From assembly GCF_902702915.1 (NCBI RefSeq), contig NZ_LR738849.1:2363001-2427000 (forward strand): DNA of 64,000 nt. Direction: 5' to 3'. Numbering within the stretch: position 1 is the first letter of the stretch; each line of letters begins with the position of its first letter. Both the position numbers and the translations under genes were made by a program. Positions 1-8,658 of the stretch are shown here, piece after piece. Source of the DNA: Desulfovibrio sp. 86. GTDB taxonomy: Bacteria; Desulfobacterota; Desulfovibrionia; Desulfovibrionales; Desulfovibrionaceae. The notes under the pieces are model-generated. The model was not told the DNA's origin. It did no database searches and saw nothing but the letters and a program-made list of their open reading frames with translations.

Positions 1-410
1 CGCACGGGAAAGAGGAGGTTTGAAAAGAAGTTTTTCAAACCGCCACGCACCTGATGCGGCGTGACGAATACCCAGGCGTCATAAGCTGGCCGGGCAATGT
101 ACAGATAAAAGATGTCATTGAAGTGGAACCAGAAGCGGTTCCAGGGTTCAAGAGGGTCGGCGATGCTGCCGATGTCGGCGGTATCGTAGTCGTCCAGATC
201 GTTGGCGTCACGCAGGGAGGCATAGGGCGTGACGGTAACGGCTCCGGCGGGCAGCATGGGCGCGCCGCCATACACCGTTGAAGGCGCGAGGGACTGCCTG
301 ACGCCTTGAGCCGCCATGGCCTTGTTGCCGTCGAGACCAAGGATGCCGACCAGCAGCAGGATGCCCAGCGTGAGTGTTCGCGCCTGGCGCGCAAGGGAGT
401 TATTTGGCAT
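1..410 (-). CDS. mlaA: MlaA/VacJ family outer-membrane lipid-asymmetry protein (3' end outside window)
   Basis: The first 136 codons of a minus-strand gene are visible; the rest lies beyond base 1. The product starts with a hydrophobic signal segment (residues about 10-30) that lacks a lipobox cysteine. It then carries the family signature DPLEPWNRFWFHFND, typical of MlaA/VacJ, which extracts mislocalised phospholipid from the outer leaflet of the outer membrane and passes it to MlaC. The ATG at 408-410 overlaps the stop codon of mlaC by 11 bases, so it is the last visible gene of a translationally coupled mlaD-mlaC-mlaA unit. Family assignment is firm; cleavage by signal peptidase I rather than lipidation is inferred from the absent cysteine. 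Confidence 0.88.
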   Translation of the reverse strand, partial: MPNNSLARQARTLTLGILLLVGILGLDGNKAMAAQGVRQSLAPSTVYGGAPMLPAGAVTVTPYASLRDANDLDDYDTADIGSIADPLEPWNRFWFHFNDIFYLYIARPAYDAWVFVTPHQVRGGLKNFFSNLLFPV

Positions 411-1044
411 GTTCCTGCTGCACTTCCACTGCCTTGGCCTTGATACGGGCAATGAGGTTTTCCGGCGAATCCGTGTTCAGGATGTCCTGAAACTGGGTGC
501 GGTAGTTTTTGACCAGGCTGATATTTTCGATAAGTACGTCGTAGACCATCCATTTGCCGTTTTTGGGCAACATGCGGTAGGCCACGGGCACTTTTTTGCC
601 GTCCTTCATGGTGATGACGCTGCGCACTTCGACCCGGTCGCCCTTTTCGGAAGCCACTTCACCGGTGTAGAGCACCTGCTCGCCGTTATAGCCGTCAATC
701 TTGTTGATGTAGGTGCTGATGAGAAGGTCGGCGAAAGCGTCGCTGAAGGCTTTTTTCTGTTCCGGCGTAAAGGTGCGCCAGCGGGGGCCCACGGTGCGCG
801 AGGAAAATTCGCCGAAGTCGAAAATGTGCAGAACTTCATCTTCAATCTGCTGACGGATGGGCCTGCGTGTGGCGGGATTCACGTAATCAGGATTCTTGAT
901 GAAGTCCAGGATGCGGTTGGTGGCCGTTTCAAGAGCCTGCCGGGCCGGAGAATTGGCCTGCGCTGCCGAGGGCAGTAAAACAAAGGCCAGCAAAAGTCCG
1001 CACAGGGCAAGAGTGATGCGCCGTGAAAATGCGTGGGAGAACAT
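400..1044 (-). CDS. mlaC: MlaC/Ttg2D family periplasmic phospholipid-binding protein
   Basis: 214-residue protein with a signal peptide (hydrophobic residues about 10-28, then AQA) and the tolerance_Ttg2 family fold, including the conserved SPEQ-like region FTPEQKKAFSDAFADLL and the segment RVEVRSVITMKDGKKVPVAYRM. MlaC carries phospholipid across the periplasm between MlaA in the outer membrane and the MlaFED(B) inner-membrane complex. It follows mlaD directly (stop of mlaD at 1045) and overlaps mlaA, so the three genes should form one transcript. Length is normal for the family. Confidence 0.92.
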   Translation of the reverse strand: MFSHAFSRRITLALCGLLLAFVLLPSAAQANSPARQALETATNRILDFIKNPDYVNPATRRPIRQQIEDEVLHIFDFGEFSSRTVGPRWRTFTPEQKKAFSDAFADLLISTYINKIDGYNGEQVLYTGEVASEKGDRVEVRSVITMKDGKKVPVAYRMLPKNGKWMVYDVLIENISLVKNYRTQFQDILNTDSPENLIARIKAKAVEVQQEHAK

Positions 1045-1497
1045 CTATTTCACTCCTCCGAAAGCATATTTGCTGATAAGGGACCCCAGGTCAACTGAGG
1101 ATTCGGTGTCTGTAATGGTGTCGCCGGGCGCAAGCATGTGTTCCGAACCGCCCCGGGAAATACTGATGTATTTGTCACCGATAAGCCCGCTGGTGCGCAC
1201 AGAGGCAATGCTGTCATCAGAAAGATGCAGGTCCTTGTCAAAGCGCAAGCGCACCACGGCCTGACTGCGCATGGGGTCGGGGTCAAGCCGGATGCCGGTG
1301 ACCTTGCCCACGGGCACGCCCGCCATTTCAACATCCGCGCCCACGCGCAGGCCCGACACGGAGTCGAAACTGGCATTGAGCTCATAGCCCTGGCCAGTGA
1401 AAACTTCCATTTTGCCGAGCTTGATGGTCAGGTAGGCAACACAGAGCAGGCCTATCAGCACAAAAAGGCCCACAGCGGTTTCTCTTACGGTATTCAT
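1045..1497 (-). CDS. mlaD: MlaD-type MCE-domain lipid transport protein
   Basis: 150-residue protein with one N-terminal membrane helix (residues about 8-26) followed by a single MCE domain (about 38-115, with GADVEMAGVPVGKVTGI and the TSGLIGDKYISI strand). MlaD forms the hexameric periplasmic ring on top of the inner-membrane ABC transporter. It is first in the mlaDCA unit and has its own good sigma-70-like promoter at 1546-1574. The expected permease gene mlaE, usually between mlaF and mlaD, is not present in the 279-base gap before mlaF. Confidence 0.93.
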   Translation of the reverse strand: MNTVRETAVGLFVLIGLLCVAYLTIKLGKMEVFTGQGYELNASFDSVSGLRVGADVEMAGVPVGKVTGIRLDPDPMRSQAVVRLRFDKDLHLSDDSIASVRTSGLIGDKYISISRGGSEHMLAPGDTITDTESSVDLGSLISKYAFGGVK

Positions 1498-1545
1498 TGG
1501 GTTTGCATCTCTCCCCCATAGCCGAGGCTACAGTCATTCTTCGAT

Positions 1546-1574
1546 ACTATATGAAGGCAGGCGCAAATTTTCAA
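1546..1574 (-). promoter_or_regulatory. Putative sigma-70 promoter of mlaDCA
   Basis: On the minus strand a -35 box TTGAAA (1569-1574) is separated by exactly 17 bases from a -10 box TATAGT (1546-1551), about 49 bases before the mlaD start. Spacing and hexamers are close to consensus. It implies that mlaDCA can be transcribed independently of mlaF. No transcript data are available. Confidence 0.6.
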
Positions 1575-1776
1575 GCATTATGCCTAACATACCAGGATTG
1601 TCTTGCTGACGGCGTGTCGGATTCACTACAGAATTCCGGCAGCGCGCCCTGACGGCCTGCCTTCAGGCAACAGCCGCCTTGCTGCGCTGCGGGGCAAATT
1701 TTTCTGACGCAAGGGGCGCGGGGCGTCCCCAGGCACGGTGAAAACCGGGTGTGCCACGCCCGTGCGCACAGCGTGT

Positions 1777-2592
1777 CTATGAAGCCAGCCAGTTGTCAAG
1801 GGCTTTGCTTACCACAGGGTCAATGGGCTGGTGCAGATCGCGGCGCTCGTCACCAGCTTCGCGGTGTAAAAATTGGCGCAGGTATGGGTCGTCGCTGGCC
1901 TCAAGTTCGGCCAGAGTGCCGGAAAACAGCGCTTTGCCGTCCGCCAGCACGAGCACGTGGTCGGCAATGGCCCGCAGGCTTGCGAGATCATGGCTCACCA
2001 CGACCACGCTCATGTCCGCGTACTGTTCGCGCATGGCCAGCAGCAAATCGTCCATGCGGGCGGCGGTTATGGGATCAAGCCCGGATGTGGGCTCATCACA
2101 AAGGAGCACGCGCGGTTCGGCCACAATGGCCCGCGCAAGGCCTGCGCGTTTGCGCATGCCGCCGGAAAGCTGGTTGGGATAAAAATCGGCAAATTCGTCA
2201 AGGCCGACCATGCGCAGCACGCGCAGGCCCGCCTCGCGCACCGTGGCGGGGGGCAGGCGCAAATGTTCGCTCAGGGGCAGGGTGACGTTTTGCACCAGGG
2301 TCAGCGCGCCGAGCAGCGCGCCGTCCTGAAAAAGCACGCCCATGTGGCGGCGGATACGGCGGAAGTCGGCCTTGCCAAGGGAGAAAAGATCGCGCCCGCC
2401 TACGAGCACATGGCCGGAAAGGGGCCGTGAAAGACCGATAATGTGGCGCAGCAGCGTGGATTTGCCGCAGCCGGAGCCGCCCAGGATGACAGACACCTTG
2501 CCGCCGGGCAATACCGCGTTGACATCGTGAAGAACTACATGGCTTCCGTAGCCAACGGTGAGATCCTTAAACTCTATGTCCCATGCTTGCAT
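1777..2592 (-). CDS. mlaF: MlaF-type ABC transporter ATPase
   Basis: 271-residue nucleotide-binding subunit with Walker A GGSGCGKST (about residues 37-45), Q-loop, signature LSGGMRKRAGLARAI, Walker B VLLCDEPTSGLDP and a switch histidine in VVSHD. The MRKR signature variant and placement beside MCE, MlaC and MlaA genes identify it as the Mla/Ttg2A-type ATPase powering phospholipid movement at the inner membrane. No permease partner is adjacent on either side, so the transmembrane subunit must be encoded elsewhere or be missing. Confidence 0.9.
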   Translation of the reverse strand: MQAWDIEFKDLTVGYGSHVVLHDVNAVLPGGKVSVILGGSGCGKSTLLRHIIGLSRPLSGHVLVGGRDLFSLGKADFRRIRRHMGVLFQDGALLGALTLVQNVTLPLSEHLRLPPATVREAGLRVLRMVGLDEFADFYPNQLSGGMRKRAGLARAIVAEPRVLLCDEPTSGLDPITAARMDDLLLAMREQYADMSVVVVSHDLASLRAIADHVLVLADGKALFSGTLAELEASDDPYLRQFLHREAGDERRDLHQPIDPVVSKALDNWLAS

Positions 2593-2723
2593 GTGCTGCC
2601 TGCCTTAAAAGAATCGCCAGGGCTGCCGGAGCAAAAACATTGGCTTTTTGGTCCGCCCGCCAGGGGTAACGTGTAGCTTACCCCAGGCGGAGCGGGGGAA
2701 CAAGTTCGACTTTTTGACCAGCC

Positions 2724-2970
2724 TAGAGCATTTTCGCATTGAGAATATCTATTCTCGCGGTAGCCGTTGCCCGCTCCTGCGGGCTGTCCTGCCCCGTAAG
2801 GCGGTTTCCGCCAACGGTTCAGGCAAACCCTGCGGCAAAGGCTGAAGCTGCGCTTACGCCTTTGCGGCGAGCGTCTGCTCTCGCATCCGTCAGAGCAATT
2901 TCAAGCGGCAGCCGTTAGGCGACGAAGAAGCCTTACGGATGGCGACAGCATCGCTAGAGAACGTGCTCTA
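2724..2970. repeat. TAGAGCA-terminus dispersed element (long type), abutting yebC
   Basis: This 247-base element fills most of the 375-base gap between mlaF and yebC. It begins TAGAGCATTTTCGC and ends TGCTCTA, giving a short terminal inverted repeat. Internal blocks recur elsewhere: the segment around 2890-2960 reappears almost identically at 20580-20655, and the part around 2740-2830 reappears in rearranged orientation near 33040-33157. The minus-strand TAG of the yebC stop codon is the first three bases of its right end. The remaining 2593-2723 holds no recognisable gene. Confidence 0.8.
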
Positions 2971-3705
2971 ATCCGTAGGCATATCGTCGGGAAAGTCAAC
3001 GTTGGCGTACACGTTCTGCACGTCGTCATTGTCGTCCAGGGCGTCCATGAGGCGCAGAACCTTCTGGCCCATGTCGGCGTCAACACCCACCAGGTTTTGC
3101 GGCACCATGGCAAGCTCGGCCGACAGCATGGCAATGCCCGCGGCTTCCAGGGCGTCACGCACGGCGGTGAAGTCGCTCATGGCCGTGTGGATGGTCCATT
3201 CGTCCTCATCATCGATGACGTCGTCGGCTCCGGCTTCCAGCGCCGCTTCCATAATCTTGTCTTCAGGATAGGCGTTTTTTTCAATGCTGATGACGCCCTT
3301 ACGGTCGAACATCCAGCCAACGCTGCCGTTTTCGCCCATGGAGCCGCCATGCTTGGAAAAAAGGTGGCGCACTTCGGCAACGGTGCGGTTCTTGTTGTCG
3401 GTGGCCACTTCAACCATGACGGCAATGCCGCCGGGGCCGTAGCCTTCGTAGAAGGTTTCGGTGAGATCGCCGCCAGCGTCTTCGCCGGTACCCTTGCGGA
3501 TGGCGCCCTCAATCTTGTCCTTGGGCAGGTTCACCGCCTTGGCTGCCGCGATAGCCGCGCGCAGGCGGGAGTTGCTGACAGGGTCGCCGCCGGTCTTGGC
3601 GGCGATGATGATTTCCTTGGCAGCCTTGGTGAATATCTTGCCGCGCTTGGCGTCCTGACGCCCCTTGCGGTGCTGAATATTGGCCCATTTGCTATGACCA
3701 GACAT
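2968..3705 (-). CDS. yebC: YebC/PmpR (TACO1) family regulatory protein
   Basis: 245-residue cytosolic protein beginning [18 protein letters not shown], the diagnostic YebC/TACO1 N-terminus, with the central [12 protein letters not shown] and [15 protein letters not shown] motifs. Family members act as translation factors relieving ribosome stalling or as DNA-binding regulators. Length is typical. Transcription runs away from rlmE, 32 bases downstream of it, so both may share a transcript. The stop codon TAG coincides with the end of a dispersed repeat, so the last residues may have been altered by that insertion. Confidence 0.95.
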   Translation of the reverse strand: MSGHSKWANIQHRKGRQDAKRGKIFTKAAKEIIIAAKTGGDPVSNSRLRAAIAAAKAVNLPKDKIEGAIRKGTGEDAGGDLTETFYEGYGPGGIAVMVEVATDNKNRTVAEVRHLFSKHGGSMGENGSVGWMFDRKGVISIEKNAYPEDKIMEAALEAGADDVIDDEDEWTIHTAMSDFTAVRDALEAAGIAMLSAELAMVPQNLVGVDADMGQKVLRLMDALDDNDDVQNVYANVDFPDDMPTD

Positions 3706-3737
3706 AAAACCTCCGAAACCTTTAGGGAATAATTGTT

Positions 3738-4385
3738 TTACCGGCCCGGCGGCGTCGCCACAGGATCGGTCTGGTCCGGCTTGCCGTGAAAACCAAGGCC
3801 AACAAAAAATGTTTCCTTGCTTTCGGCACGCGAACTCTTGGGTTTGAAGGACTTGACCGTTGCAAAAGCCTGACGCATGGGCGCCAGCAGTTCCTGAACG
3901 TCCGGGCCCATGAAAATTTTCACCACAAAGCCGCCGCCCGGCTTGAGATACAGGCAGGCGACAGCCAGAGCCTCCACGGCCAGATCCAGCGAGCGGGCCT
4001 GGTCGGTAAAGCGGGTGCCTGTCGTGCGTGGGGCCATGTCGCTTATGACAAGATCAAAAGGGCCGAGTTCCTGCAGCTTGGTTTCAAAGGCCGAAGAGCG
4101 GTCAAACACGTCCTCTTGCATGAAGGTAACCTGGGGGGGGAAGGTCGTCTCCGTGCTTTGAATGTCACAGGCGAGAATCAAACCCTTGGAGCCTACCTTT
4201 TCCGCCGCGCCCAATGACCATGAGCCAGGGGCTGCCCCCAGGTCCAAAATCTTTTGGCCGGGCCGCAACAGGCGGAACTTGGCATCCAGTTCCTTGAGTT
4301 TGTAGACCGAACGCGCGGGATAGTTCTCGCGCTTGGCCTTGAGGAAGTAATGGTCTCGATATTCCTTCATAATAAATACCAACAC
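3738..4385 (-). CDS. rlmE: RlmE/FtsJ 23S rRNA (uridine-2'-O)-methyltransferase
   Basis: 215-residue S-adenosylmethionine-dependent methyltransferase that modifies the ribosomal A-loop of 23S rRNA (E. coli U2552). Motifs: [24 protein letters not shown] at the N-terminus, the SAM-binding [10 protein letters not shown], the catalytic DMAPRTTG (D of the K-D-K-E tetrad) and GGGFVVKIF. The start is either GTG at 4383-4385, which has AAAGAG 9 bases upstream, or ATG at 4368-4370; the GTG is used here. The intergenic region to sodC is divergent. Confidence 0.93.
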   Translation of the reverse strand: MLVFIMKEYRDHYFLKAKRENYPARSVYKLKELDAKFRLLRPGQKILDLGAAPGSWSLGAAEKVGSKGLILACDIQSTETTFPPQVTFMQEDVFDRSSAFETKLQELGPFDLVISDMAPRTTGTRFTDQARSLDLAVEALAVACLYLKPGGGFVVKIFMGPDVQELLAPMRQAFATVKSFKPKSSRAESKETFFVGLGFHGKPDQTDPVATPPGR

Positions 4386-4458
4386 GTGACCATACTCTTT
4401 TTTATCCGCTTCGCCAAGTGGCGCTTTGGGGAGAAGGCCGCGAAAAAAAAATGACGCG

Positions 4459-4487
4459 TTGACCAGACCGTGTGGATGCGCTAGCTT
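4459..4487 (+). promoter_or_regulatory. Putative sodC promoter
   Basis: TTGACC (4459-4464) followed after 17 bases by TAGCTT (4482-4487), about 70 bases before the sodC start. The -35 box is good and the -10 box is weak, so this is a tentative call. Confidence 0.35.
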
Positions 4488-4553
4488 AATAGTAGGTTTT
4501 CACAGGTAGCGACGATTCCCCTCGTTGCGCGCCAAAAACTAAGGAGATAGAAT

Positions 4554-5090
4554 ATGAAAAAAAATCTGCTGGCTTTGTGCTTCATGTGCTGCGCCCTCCT
4601 GATCGGAGCAGGCGCCGTGCAGGCGGAAAGCGTCAAGGTTCCTGTCAATAAAATTACCGATGAAGGCGTGGGCGACGCCATCGGCTTCATCACCTTTACT
4701 GATGACGGAAAGGGCGGCGTGGATATTCTGATGGACGTGGTGGGCATCAGCGAAGGGCAGCACGGTTTCCACGTGCATGAAAATCCCTCGTGCGCCGCTG
4801 TGGAAAAGGACGGCAAAAAGGTGGCTGGCCTCGCCGCTGGCGGCCATTTTGACCCCGATAAAACCGGCAAGCATGAAGGCCCCGGCAAGCATGGTCACAA
4901 GGGTGACCTGCCCGCCCTTACCGCCGACGCCAAGGGCGAAGTCAAGGGCAAGCTGCACGCCCCCAACCTGGCCGTCAAGGACCTCAAGGGCCGCTCCGTG
5001 ATTATTCATGCCGGCGGCGACAACTACTCCGACCAGCCCGCGCCCCTGGGCGGCGGCGGAGCCCGCATAGCCTGCGGCGTGATCAACTAG
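4554..5090 (+). CDS. sodC: Periplasmic Cu/Zn superoxide dismutase
   Basis: 178-residue precursor with an N-terminal signal peptide (hydrophobic residues about 5-22, cleavage near VQA). Copper ligands lie in HGFHVHENPSC (residues 70-80), zinc and copper ligands in GGHFDPD and GKHGHKGDLP, and the C-terminal GGGARIACGVIN supplies the disulfide cysteine. The enzyme dismutates periplasmic superoxide, a sensible defence in an anaerobe exposed to oxygen. A strong AAGGAG ribosome site precedes the ATG. The TAG stop is the first three bases of a dispersed repeat, and an intrinsic terminator follows at 5246-5275. Confidence 0.95.
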   Translation: MKKNLLALCFMCCALLIGAGAVQAESVKVPVNKITDEGVGDAIGFITFTDDGKGGVDILMDVVGISEGQHGFHVHENPSCAAVEKDGKKVAGLAAGGHFDPDKTGKHEGPGKHGHKGDLPALTADAKGEVKGKLHAPNLAVKDLKGRSVIIHAGGDNYSDQPAPLGGGGARIACGVIN

Positions 5091-5215
5091 AGCATTTAAC
5101 ACTTGAAATGCTCGCGTACGGCAGGCAAAAGCCCGCCTGCTCGCATTTCGTGGCAAGGATTTTTCAGAAAAACCCTTGCAGAGCATTTAACTCATTTCAT
5201 TCGTAAACTGCTCTA
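5088..5215. repeat. TAGAGCA-terminus dispersed element behind sodC
   Basis: 128-base element beginning TAGAGCATTTAACAC at the sodC stop codon and ending AACTGCTCTA. Only the termini match the other elements closely; the interior (hairpins around 5113-5135) is its own subtype. Its right-end sequence recurs in degenerate form near 34655-34685. Confidence 0.7.
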
Positions 5216-5245
5216 GCACGTCATATCCTTTCTTTATTGTACTGG

Positions 5246-5275
5246 CCCCGCCGCGAAATGTGGCGGGGTTTTTTT
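5246..5275 (+). terminator. Intrinsic terminator of sodC
   Basis: Stem CCCCGCC / GGCGGGG with a 9-base loop followed by seven T residues, on the plus strand 156 bases after the sodC stop. Its presence argues that the following gene starts further downstream. Confidence 0.85.
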
Positions 5276-5419
5276 GCGCGTCGGGCTTGCCCGTGGCGGC
5301 AGGCATTGGCTATGCTGCGCGTCAGCGGGGCAGGGCAAAAAAATTTCAGCCGCCCTGGGTTTGTGCCCCGGCATGCCCGCAATGGCGACGCAACGGTAAA
5401 CAGCCAATCAGGAAAACTC

Positions 5420-7231
5420 TTGAGCACAGAACACGCATCCAGACCACAACGCATCCGGCTGCCCGATTTTACCGGGCGCATGCAGACGCTGCCCGACGGG
5501 CAGGAGTCCTGGCGGCGTATGGGCGGCGGAGAGGACGCGCTGGTCTTGGGGCTTGGCCCCGGCTGCCCGTGGCAAACGCCTCTTGCGGCAAACGCGCGGA
5601 CTGTCTACTGGCTTGAGCACGCCCCAATCCTGCAAGCCCTGCCGCCTCTTGACCAAAGGGGCGGGGCGGGCCTGCCCGCCCATTGGCGACAGGTTTCCGC
5701 CGAGGCGGCCGTGGCCCTGGCCAGGCGTTGCGCCTGCTACTTTTATGGCCCTGGCATGCGTCTGGCTCCGGAGTTCTGGGGCCCGCTGCTGGGGCGCGTG
5801 GACGCCGCGCTGCTGGAAGCCTGCGCGCAGGCGGAAGGGGCGGCGGAAAACGACGGCCCTGCACATGGCGCTCCTGCCGGGGCCGTTGCGCCTGGCGGGG
5901 CCACTGCGTTCGACAAATCTGCTGCGTCCGACAGACATGCCGCGACTGCCGGGGCCGTTGTGCCTGACCAGCCTGCCGCGCCTGGCCTCAAGTGTGCCGC
6001 ATCACGTGCGTTCCGTAAAAAATCGCGCGGGCCTGTGCTGCTGCCGGGGCATGACGGCCAGTTGCTGCATCAGGAATTGCGCCAGGCGCTGACGGCCTGC
6101 GGGCTGGGGCCAGTGCTGCCCATGCCGGAGCAATGGCAAGCGTGCGCGGACGTGCACGCCGTGTGGCGCGAACTCTTTTGTCAGGGCAAACCGCGCCTGC
6201 TGTTGTCCGTGAATCTGCGCGGGCTGGACGCCGAAGGGCGGGTGTTCCATCTCTGCCGGGACATGGGCGTGCCTGTGGCCCTGTGGCTGGTGGACAATCC
6301 CTGGCACGTGCTGTCCGCCTTGCGGCTGCCCTGGTGGCGCGAGGCCCGCATCTTTGTGACGGACGCCTCCTTTATGCCGGAACTGGCGGCGGCCGGGGCG
6401 CGTCATGTGCACCATCTGCCGCTGGCGGCGGCCCCGCACATGTGGCGTGCGCAGGAAGCCGTGCCTGCTGCGCCGGAAAAGGCTGAAGCGCTTTTTGTGG
6501 GGCGCTCCGCCTTTCCGCAGAAAGAGCGGTTTTTTGCAGCGGCCAGTGTGCCGGAACGTCTCCGGGATGAAGCGCTGGCACTGCTTGAGAATAATGAAAC
6601 CCCGTCGGGCGGGCCCAATTATTTCTGGTGGCGGCATCGGCTGGGAGGGGCGGCCTGGCCCGGTTCCTCCGTGCGCGGGGCTGGGCTTGGAGCGGAAATC
6701 TGCGCCCGCGCCAACCGCGCCAGATGGCTGCGGACGCTGCTGGAGGGCAGGACGGGCAAGTGTGATGGAACAGGCGGGGAGGAACGTCCGCCGCTGCGGA
6801 TCATCGGTGACGCGGGCTGGAAGGTTCTTCTGCCCGGCGCGGACATTCTGCCCCCTGTGGATTACTATGCGGCCCTGCCAGAATGGTATGCCCGCGCTGT
6901 GACGCTCAACGTCACCAGCCTGCTTTTGCCGCACAGCCTGAGCCAGCGCCACTTTGACGTCTGGGCCGCAGGCGGGGTGCTGCTCAGTGACGCCACGTCC
7001 GGGCTGGACATATTTGCCCCGGATATTGCTGATGCCGTTCGCCTTGACCGGCCCGAAGATTTCTGGCCGCGCTGGGACGCCCTGCGCTCCCGGCCCGCGT
7101 ATGCGCGCGAACTGCGACTGGCCTGGCGCGAACATTTGCGGCAGGGCCACGAGTACACGCACCGGGTAGGGCGCATCTGCGAACTGGCTGGCATTGAAAT
7201 GGCGGCTGCCGGGCAGGACTTTTCGTTGTGA
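5420..7231 (+). CDS. CgeB/DUF3880-like glycosyltransferase-type protein
   Basis: About 603 residues from the TTG at 5420, which is preceded by AGGAAA at a good distance. The frame is open from 5237, but that segment runs through the sodC terminator, so the later start is preferred. The middle has the DUF3880-type region (VALWLVDNPWHVLSAL, then FVTDASFMPELAAAGARHVHHLPLAA). The C-terminal part (LNVTSLLLPHSLSQRHFDVWAAGG, then SGLDIFAPDIADAVRL) resembles CgeB and group 1 glycosyltransferases. It probably transfers a sugar to a surface or flagellar acceptor; donor and acceptor are unknown. Residues about 150-200 form an Ala/Pro-rich, low-complexity insert. Confidence 0.7.
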   Translation: MSTEHASRPQRIRLPDFTGRMQTLPDGQESWRRMGGGEDALVLGLGPGCPWQTPLAANARTVYWLEHAPILQALPPLDQRGGAGLPAHWRQVSAEAAVALARRCACYFYGPGMRLAPEFWGPLLGRVDAALLEACAQAEGAAENDGPAHGAPAGAVAPGGATAFDKSAASDRHAATAGAVVPDQPAAPGLKCAASRAFRKKSRGPVLLPGHDGQLLHQELRQALTACGLGPVLPMPEQWQACADVHAVWRELFCQGKPRLLLSVNLRGLDAEGRVFHLCRDMGVPVALWLVDNPWHVLSALRLPWWREARIFVTDASFMPELAAAGARHVHHLPLAAAPHMWRAQEAVPAAPEKAEALFVGRSAFPQKERFFAAASVPERLRDEALALLENNETPSGGPNYFWWRHRLGGAAWPGSSVRGAGLGAEICARANRARWLRTLLEGRTGKCDGTGGEERPPLRIIGDAGWKVLLPGADILPPVDYYAALPEWYARAVTLNVTSLLLPHSLSQRHFDVWAAGGVLLSDATSGLDIFAPDIADAVRLDRPEDFWPRWDALRSRPAYARELRLAWREHLRQGHEYTHRVGRICELAGIEMAAAGQDFSL

Positions 7232-7296
7232 CAATGCCCGCGTTGCCAGAAGCGCCCTTTGCTCTCGTTGCTCTGGGCAGGACTTGAAGGTGGGAC

Positions 7297-7400
7297 GGGC
7301 TGCGAGACGATCTGCGAACCATGCTGCGCGCCGGACTGCGAGACAGGCTGCGGGATGGGTTGCGCGACGGACTGCGAGCCTGACTGCGAGACGGATTGCG
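7297..7400. repeat. Degenerate 12-base tandem repeat (CTGCGAGACGGA-like units)
   Basis: About eight imperfect copies of a 12-base unit related to CTGCGAGACGGA occupy the space between the glycosyltransferase gene and tRNA-Ala. In one plus-strand frame it reads as a Cys-rich ORF (7259-7537, CxxxC every four residues). In another frame of the minus strand it reads as SQS/QPV repeats. Neither has a convincing ribosome site, so it is listed as a repeat rather than a gene. Confidence 0.65.
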
Positions 7401-7527
7401 CGCGGGCTATACGCATGGCGCGCGTTTGCAGGGTTTGCGGCAGGGGGGTGCATCCGTGCGGATGCAAAGCACTTGACAGTAGTGCGCGTATTGCCTATTG
7501 CTTTCTTCCTGCGATGTTTCCAATCGT

Positions 7528-7603
7528 GGGGAAGTAGCTCAGCTGGGAGAGCATCGCCTTCGCAAGGCGGGGGTCGAGGGTTCAAATCCCTTCTTCTCCA
7601 CCA
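7528..7603 (+). tRNA. tRNA-Ala (anticodon CGC)
   Basis: A 76-base cloverleaf: acceptor GGGGAAG pairs with CTTCTCC (one G-U), D-arm GCTC/GAGC, anticodon stem TCGCC/GGCGG enclosing the loop TTCGCAA (anticodon CGC, reading the alanine codon GCG), T-arm GAGGG-TTCAAAT-CCCTT, and an encoded ACCA 3' end. A strong terminator follows at once. Confidence 0.93.
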
Positions 7604-7610
7604 TTTTTTT

Positions 7611-7650
7611 AAGGGGTTACCTGATTTACAGGTAACCCCTTTTTGTTTTT
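7611..7650 (+). terminator. Intrinsic terminator of tRNA-Ala
   Basis: A 13-base-pair stem (AAGGGGTTACCTG and its complement) with loop ATTTA and a T-rich tail begins 8 bases after the tRNA CCA end. A second, smaller hairpin (CCCTGAT / ATCAGGG) lies at about 7694-7721. Confidence 0.9.
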
Positions 7651-7732
7651 CAGCGCCTTCTCGATACGTGTGCGCTGAAAACAAGCAGCAACCCCCTGAT
7701 AGATGGAAAATCCATCAGGGGATTGCTGGAAT

Positions 7733-7883
7733 TAGAGCATTTTAACTTTGAAAAAGTGTAAATGCTCTAACGCTGCACGAACGTGCAGCGCGCCACAACG
7801 TGGCGTGGATTCAGCCGAAAATCGTATTTTTCGGCTGAATGAAAACTTTGGAATGTGAAGCATTTCAAAGTTAATCTGCTCTA
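7733..7883. repeat. TAGAGCA-terminus dispersed element (type A)
   Basis: 151-base element from TAGAGCATTTTAACTTTG to TTAATCTGCTCTA. Its internal palindromes are GCTGCACGAACGTGCAGC, CCACAACGTGG and a GCCGAAAA / TTTTCGGC stem. It is nearly identical to 61641-61791 and, inverted, to 11980-12130; 23281-23430 is a close relative. The remainder of 7604-7970 contains terminators only. Confidence 0.88.
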
Positions 7884-7970
7884 AGACCGTAAGGCAATGA
7901 CAATCTGCGCCGTAATCATTCTCCTACCTGGTCATGATCACTTCTCTGCAGTTTTGCCAAACAGATAAAA

Positions 7971-8618
7971 CTAGGCTTTTATTCTTTCGTAATAAGAGTT
8001 CAGGGTGTAAAGCGCTGCGGCCGGATTATGAGCCAGTACCCTGTCTTTTACGATCATCACTGTTGTTGGGGCTTCTATATAATGCAAAAAAATAGCGTCA
8101 TGCCCCGGGCATAGGCCCATTACTACATTGAACTGCGTGCCTTTTGTGTTGAGATACAAGGCTTGCAGAGCCGGATTGCACATGGATTCGTGCTCAAACT
8201 CAGGGTGCAGTTTCTCATCTTTGCCCAAGCCAAGAAATTCCTTGTCAATAGCGCCTACCTTACACCCAACAGCCAAATAATTTATGCCACGTTTTTCAAG
8301 TATTCTGCAAAAAATACTGCATTCCCTAAGGAGTCCTATGCAGGTCGCAACACCCACAAGGCTGTATTTCTGACGCAAAATCAATTCGATGGTTTCTTCA
8401 ACACGTGTGTACTTGCAGTAAAACTCTTTTTCTATGCGTGCCACATCACGGGCCAGGGATTCAATTGCGGGGTCACTCTTGTACAAATCAAGTGCCTGAT
8501 CCACAAGGGATTGATCGATGTTTTTGCTCACGCATTCGTCAGGGTATTTATCACGCGCGTCATGCGAGCAGGCCATAACGCCACAGGTAGCGCAGGAGAA
8601 TAACTTACTGTTGTTCAT
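7971..8618 (-). CDS. DUF1847 cysteine-rich metal-binding-type protein
   Basis: 215-residue protein with the DUF1847 layout: an N-terminal CATCGVMACSHDARDKYPDEC cluster split over residues 9-29, then CIGLLRECSIFC, a lone VGCKVG and MGLCPGHD near the C-terminus. The spaced cysteines suggest binding of a metal or Fe-S cofactor, but the function is not established. It follows two ABC permease genes and their binding protein in the same direction with a 40-base gap, so it is probably cotranscribed and may act on whatever that system imports. Confidence 0.75.
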   Translation of the reverse strand: MNNSKLFSCATCGVMACSHDARDKYPDECVSKNIDQSLVDQALDLYKSDPAIESLARDVARIEKEFYCKYTRVEETIELILRQKYSLVGVATCIGLLRECSIFCRILEKRGINYLAVGCKVGAIDKEFLGLGKDEKLHPEFEHESMCNPALQALYLNTKGTQFNVVMGLCPGHDAIFLHYIEAPTTVMIVKDRVLAHNPAAALYTLNSYYERIKA

Positions 8619-8658
8619 GGTTAATCGCTTGGTATATCTGAGTATATTTGAGTGTACC

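Noticed and set aside
6002..7684. 560-codon minus-strand frame that crosses tRNA-Ala
   Set aside because: It runs through the tRNA and its terminator and opposes the CgeB-like gene; no motif is present.
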